Source: Actinomycetes bacterium (GTDB lineage: Bacteria; Actinomycetota; Acidimicrobiia; Spongiisociales; SHLN01). From it: 37,459 bases of DNA. Location: the NCBI GenBank assembly GCA_024638625.1, contig JAHEJY010000014.1, positions 1 to 37,459 on the forward strand, given 5' to 3'. The position numbers and the translations under genes were made by a program. Within the stretch, counting starts at the first letter, position 1; the number at the start of each line of letters is the position of its first letter. Shown piece by piece: positions 34,603-37,459 of the stretch. The notes below the pieces were generated by a model. The model saw only the letters and a program-made list of their open reading frames with translations, did no database searches and was not told the DNA's origin.

Positions 34603-34941
34603 GTGCTCGATCAATACATCTACGCAGTTTCGCTTGGCGACGTCGAAACGATCATGAAGCTCTACGGTCCGGATCCGGTGATGATGCGAATAGATCAAGT
34701 CGCTCGCGGTCGGGAAGCCGTTGAGGCCTGGTGGCGCGAGTACTTCACCAACCTCGGTCAGGTGTTGTCCTTCACGCCCGAACAGTCAGAACGGGCCGAG
34801 GATCTCATACTGCTAGAGGCGGTGCTGCATACCTCGTTTGGAACAGCCGACCTCGTAGAGGTGATGACCCTGTCAGAAGGCCTGATCGATCGTCATGTGA
34901 CATCGGTAACGGCCATGCACCCCACGGCTGAGCCGAGCTAG
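34603..34941 (+). CDS. NTF2/SnoaL-like small protein
   Basis: A 112-residue protein with GTG start. DQYIYAVSLGDVETIMKLYGPDPVMMR and VARGREAVEAWWREYFTNL fit the helix and cone-shaped pocket pattern of the NTF2-like (SnoaL) fold, where a polar or Asp/His site can bind or convert a ligand. The rest (ILLEAVLHTSFGTADLVEVMTLSEGLIDRHVTS) fits its curved sheet. No further clue to substrate. Its 3' end overlaps that of the next leftward gene by 4 nt. The family is moderately supported, the job unknown. Confidence 0.65.
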   Translation: MLDQYIYAVSLGDVETIMKLYGPDPVMMRIDQVARGREAVEAWWREYFTNLGQVLSFTPEQSERAEDLILLEAVLHTSFGTADLVEVMTLSEGLIDRHVTSVTAMHPTAEPS

Positions 34942-35219
34942 GCCGCTTCGACCGCCCGGTCCAATAGCGTCCGCACGGCGCTGCGTTGGTAGGCCTCAAA
35001 ATCCGCGACCCCGTCATCGAAGCCGACGACAGCGGCCACGTCCAAGCGTTCGGCTGGATCGCCCACAACAGACAACTCCTCCATCAGCCCCCGGGCTTCT
35101 TCTAGCGTCCGCCGGTTGCCGCGGGCGAGGCTGATCAGGTCTTCAACCGCCGATTCGTAGTCGACGGCCGACTCGACGAGGGTATAGGCCCGATAGAAGA
35201 TGTTGTGAGCCAAGGTCAT
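34938..35219 (-). CDS. Small hypothetical protein
   Basis: A 93-residue soluble, mostly helical protein that I do not recognise. It is rich in Glu, Asp and Ala and lacks cysteine or motifs: MTLAHNIFYRAYTLVESAVD, then a helix around SLARGNRRTLEEARGLMEE and another near DFEAYQRSAVRTLLD. There is no clear ribosome site at 35219. It is tail-to-tail with the NTF2-like gene and downstream of the tad cluster side. Coding is favoured by a protein-like composition but not certain. Confidence 0.5.
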   Translation of the reverse strand: MTLAHNIFYRAYTLVESAVDYESAVEDLISLARGNRRTLEEARGLMEELSVVGDPAERLDVAAVVGFDDGVADFEAYQRSAVRTLLDRAVEAA

Positions 35220-35275
35220 AAAAAATGCATCGGATCAACCACGGAAAAACATGAGCACATCACAGCAGCTGCATG

Positions 35276-35584
35276 TCATGCAAACAAAGAAAGCAACTGC
35301 CAGGCGATTACACCGGCCCCGAGCACCCTACGGAAGGGATTGACGCCTCGAAGTGCCTCGTCGGTCCCCCAAAACAGCCAGAGGGCAGTCGACAACCAGA
35401 AGCCGGCCCGGTCCCATCCCCCATCTTCGGCGAGAAACCTGCGGAGCACCCAAACAACGGCGATCGCCGCGATTGGCCAATTCGGCACTTGTGCAACAGT
35501 GATCCCGCCGGTTTCTCGATGTCGGAACCACCACTGGAATGACCCGATCCGAGGTTCCTTTGGCTCGCCGGTCCGCAACTCCAT
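35276..35584 (-). CDS. Small membrane protein, unknown
   Basis: A 102-residue protein with two or three hydrophobic segments: WPIAAIAVVWVLRRFL, FWLSTALWLFWGTDEAL and VLGAGVIAWQLLSLFA. The pattern (short basic N-terminus, GxF..FRHRETGG, then helices) is like small membrane proteins found after tad pilus genes. It lies 10 bp after the Rv3654c-like gene. The ATG at 35584 is preferred to the TTG at 35590. No known family is recognised with confidence; DUF-type tad-linked protein is a guess. Confidence 0.6.
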   Translation of the reverse strand: MELRTGEPKEPRIGSFQWWFRHRETGGITVAQVPNWPIAAIAVVWVLRRFLAEDGGWDRAGFWLSTALWLFWGTDEALRGVNPFRRVLGAGVIAWQLLSLFA

Positions 35585-35594
35585 GATCAAGACT

Positions 35595-35993
35595 CTATGG
35601 ATCGGAGCTCAGCAATTGGGACGGATCGAATTCGGCCCTTCCCGTTGCCTTCACCGACACCGAACCCATGATCCACACGTGGCGAACGACGACTACCTCG
35701 ACTTCGACGGTTCTCGTCTGCATGCTGCGATCGACCGGACAACGGCATCGAAGCAGGCCGGCCCCATTCGACTTTGCCAACCGGGCGGCTTCGGCGGCCG
35801 GCGACCCCATGGCGCCGAACGGTCGGAACGTCACAGGAGCCGCCGCCAGCGCAGCAGCGTCTGCGGCGTTGGCGGCCTCGACACGGGCAACAACGATCTG
35901 GCTGCCCGTGAGCAACGCGACGGCCACCACCATTGATACCGAGATCAGGAGCATCGCGAGGACGCCGGCGATGCCCGCATCGCCGTCCGTCAC
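35595..35993 (-). CDS. Rv3654c/TadG-like secreted pilus-cluster protein
   Basis: A 132-residue protein. The GTG at 35993 overlaps the TadE-like stop (GTGA), setting the start. Its hydrophobic segment GIAGVLAMLLISVSMVVAVALLTGSQIV (about residues 6-33) begins right after DGD and is followed by ARVEAANAADAAALAAA, the alanine-rich helix of TadE/TadG and Rv3654c-type proteins. The rest is a short exported domain. Minor pilins or assembly proteins of the tad system; the order after tadE is the same as in mycobacteria. Cys residues in LLRCRCP are unusual for this group. Confidence 0.75.
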   Translation of the reverse strand: MTDGDAGIAGVLAMLLISVSMVVAVALLTGSQIVVARVEAANAADAAALAAAPVTFRPFGAMGSPAAEAARLAKSNGAGLLRCRCPVDRSMQTRTVEVEVVVVRHVWIMGSVSVKATGRAEFDPSQLLSSDP

Positions 35994-36355
35994 CGCTCGG
36001 TTCGCATGGACGCCGAGGCGTGTAGCGGAATCCGAACTCCACCCCACAAGATGGAGGCAAATGGATACTCGAGGCGGACCGACACTGTGGCTATCGCGCC
36101 AACCACGCCGGGCCTTCGAACGCTGACTGCGGCGTCGGCCCGGGTCCGTGGCCCCAGAGAGGCGCGCACAGACTGCACTGCCCGGGCCGGATCGTGGCTC
36201 GTCGCTGCTTGGCGAGCGCCTTCTCGAGCAGCGGCGCTCAGCTCAACCTGTGTCCGGGCGACCACGAACAGCTCGACGCCGGCCAAGAAGACCAGCAAAA
36301 GCAACGGAATGACTACCGCCGCCTCGACCACGACCGAGCCCCGTTCCGACTTCAG
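35990..36355 (-). CDS. TadE-like pilus assembly protein
   Basis: A protein of about 121 residues. SERGSVVVEAAVVIPLLLLVFLAGVELFVVARTQVELSAAAREGARQAATS is the TadE signature: a hydrophobic helix with the conserved Glu near its start and an alanine-rich continuation. It is a minor pseudopilin of the tad apparatus. No ATG or GTG gives the full conserved region; the best start is CTG at 36355, which overlaps the pilin stop and directly follows GGGAGG, or the GTG at 36331, which would trim it. It lies between the pilin and the Rv3654c-like gene, as in mycobacteria. Confidence 0.8.
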   Translation of the reverse strand: MKSERGSVVVEAAVVIPLLLLVFLAGVELFVVARTQVELSAAAREGARQAATSHDPARAVQSVRASLGPRTRADAAVSVRRPGVVGAIATVSVRLEYPFASILWGGVRIPLHASASMRTER

Positions 36356-36549
36356 CCTCCCACCAAACCGATCACGCGATTGAGCACCGCCTGGAACAGA
36401 GTGGTTATCCCGCCTCCGCCAGTCGCCCACGTCATCAACGCCACAGCGATCAGGGCGGCGGCGAGGATTACGAGCGCATACTCGGCCGTGGCCTGTCCCG
36501 CCTGGCGATCCCCCGGCGAATATGTGAATCGGCTCCATTGTTTATACAT
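36352..36549 (-). CDS. Flp-like pilin (DUF4244)
   Basis: A 65-residue prepilin. The ATG at 36549 follows AAAGGAA. The leader ends with RQAG, and the mature part begins QATAEYALVILAAALIAVALMTWATGG, with the Glu at position 5 after the predicted cleavage (G-QATAEYA), as expected for a prepilin-peptidase substrate. The C-terminal TTLFQAVLNRVIGLVGG is typical of DUF4244 proteins like Rv3656c. It is the likely main subunit of the tad fibre. Its stop overlaps the TadE-like start region. Confidence 0.87.
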   Translation of the reverse strand: MYKQWSRFTYSPGDRQAGQATAEYALVILAAALIAVALMTWATGGGGITTLFQAVLNRVIGLVGG

Positions 36550-36569
36550 GTCGAGTTTCCTTTCATCAG

Positions 36570-37187
36570 CTATAGAGAGAACTGTTTGACGGCCTCGTCG
36601 ATCACCGGGCCGAGGGTCATGAGCACAAAACCGGGAAGTATGCAGAGCGTGAGCGGCACCATCAGCCGAACCGGTAGGCGGCGGATCGAGGCCAACCTGG
36701 CAGCAAGTCGGTCTCTGACGATCTCGGTGGTTGCTGCGTCGACTGCGGTCGCAAGAGGAGCCCCGGTCTGAATGGCCCGACCGATCATGTGGTACAGAAT
36801 CCGTGCCCTGCCATCGGCCCCCGAGAGCGCTGGACCAGCACCCACCAACGCGCCATGGCGGAGAAGCCGATCCACTTCTGAGGACAACTCGGAGGTCAGG
36901 AGTGCGCGCGCCCGTTTCAACGCTGCGATGGGCGTCAATCCTGCCCGCAGCCCAATACCGACCGATTGACTGAGTAGAAGGATCTCCTGATCTGCCGAAC
37001 GTCGCTCGCAACGAGCCAGATGCAGCGCGCGGGCACGGCGCAGCAGTTCGAGACCCGCGATTGCGGGAAGGGCAACCCGTGGCCACCACAGCACGAACAA
37101 GGTCAGGACGAAAGCCTCGAATCCTCGACCCGCGACTCGGCGGTCTACGAGCCAACCCGCCACCGCACCGACGCCGACCGGGATCAC
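36570..37187 (-). CDS. TadC-like type II secretion F-domain protein
   Basis: A 205-residue inner-membrane platform protein. The GTG at 37187 overlaps the TadB stop (GTGA). A hydrophobic N-terminal stretch, VLTLFVLWWPRVALPAI, is followed by the T2SSF cytoplasmic domain with LLLSQSVGIGLRAGLTPIAALKRAR and IGRAIQTGAPLATAVDA, and a C-terminal membrane segment (LMVPLTLCILPGFVLMTLGPV). It is shorter than many TadC (about 300), as is common in actinobacterial forms. It serves tad pilus assembly together with TadB and the ATPase presumably encoded beyond the window. Confidence 0.87.
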   Translation of the reverse strand: MIPVGVGAVAGWLVDRRVAGRGFEAFVLTLFVLWWPRVALPAIAGLELLRRARALHLARCERRSADQEILLLSQSVGIGLRAGLTPIAALKRARALLTSELSSEVDRLLRHGALVGAGPALSGADGRARILYHMIGRAIQTGAPLATAVDAATTEIVRDRLAARLASIRRLPVRLMVPLTLCILPGFVLMTLGPVIDEAVKQFSL

Positions 37188-37459
37188 GTGGATCCTCGCA
37201 GCATTGCGCCGACGAGGGCGAGACCGACGGACTGGAAGCCGATGCCCACTATGACCAGCGTTCGGCCAATTCCGGGATCGGGCAAGCCTCCCCGGGCAGC
37301 CATCATGCCCATGGCAATCATCAATGGCAGCACCCCGACCACCATGGCAGACAGTCGGGCTTGTGCTGTGTGGACCCCCACCTGTCTCTCGACTTCGGTC
37401 AACTCTCTGGCCATCGTCCCGAGGTCGGCGACCACCGAACGGATCTCGCCCCCGGTCTC
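37184..37459 (-). CDS. TadB-like protein (5' part missing)
   Basis: The last 91 residues of a T2SSF-type protein whose start lies outside the window. The frame is open to the window edge, reading ETGGEIRSVVADLGTMARELTEVERQVGVHTAQARLSAMVVGVLPLMIAMG, the usual end of the F domain and penultimate membrane helix of TadB, then IGFQSVGLALVGAML as the last helix. The position before TadC and the tad gene order support TadB. Not a truncation by mutation but by the window edge. Confidence 0.8.
   Translation of the reverse strand, partial: ETGGEIRSVVADLGTMARELTEVERQVGVHTAQARLSAMVVGVLPLMIAMGMMAARGGLPDPGIGRTLVIVGIGFQSVGLALVGAMLRGST

Noticed and set aside
35205-35936. Plus-strand open frame of 243 codons
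   Set aside because: It covers the small membrane protein and the Rv3654c-like gene on the other strand and lacks any domain or membrane pattern.

Overview
The window looks like chromosomal DNA from a high-GC actinobacterium, possibly of the Acidimicrobiia type. The gene order is the best evidence. topA, a major facilitator gene, tmk and holB lie in one run. A DUF1998 helicase and a tad pilus cluster (tadB, tadC, DUF4244 pilin, tadE and an Rv3654c-like gene) follow further along. This resembles the Rv3646c to Rv3659c neighbourhood of Mycobacterium tuberculosis. Several genes also have a TANNNT -10 box 6-9 nt before the start codon, the arrangement of leaderless actinobacterial transcripts. 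No species can be named from the sequence alone.

Region by region. Bases 1-1384 hold a truncated ArsR regulator with a palindromic operator, a lipoprotein, a hairpin repeat array and tRNA-Thr(CGT). Bases 1385-4410 are a sulfide or sulfane-sulfur operon: a PocR-type regulator, an SQR-like flavoprotein, a DsrC/TusE protein and a DsrE-like protein. The regulator has a leaderless promoter and a CRP-type palindrome centred about 62 bp upstream. Bases 4456-11910 are a long leftward run of topA, a transporter, tmk, holB, ribokinase and nucleoside hydrolase, joining DNA maintenance to nucleoside salvage. Bases 12147-18367 are a sugar module, with two Gfo/Idh/MocA dehydrogenases and an SDR facing a xylose/ribose-type ABC importer.

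Bases 18533-22666 form a rightward cluster of an FG-GAP/ASPIC-UnbV protein, an M24-like protein with a degraded metal site, and a DUF3179 protein. The DUF3179 gene has an in-frame TGA exactly where the family's CPLC motif has its first cysteine. A 7-bp stem with a GGTCC loop starts 13 nt after that TGA, a good match to a bacterial SECIS. TGA is a normal stop in many other genes here, so this is a strong candidate for a selenocysteine-containing DUF3179 protein that ordinary annotation would split in two. It is the most interesting item in the window.

Bases 22684-30310 hold a double-domain histidine phosphatase, murI, a transporter, a lipoprotein, a membrane pyrophosphatase of the K+-dependent sequence type and NhaA. 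Bases 30397-37459 hold the DUF1998 helicase, a yeast-like cytosine deaminase whose start is built from a 15-bp triple repeat, an Rv0909-like antitoxin without a visible toxin, a DHRS12-like SDR, small unknown genes and the tad pilus genes, the last of which (tadB) runs off the end.
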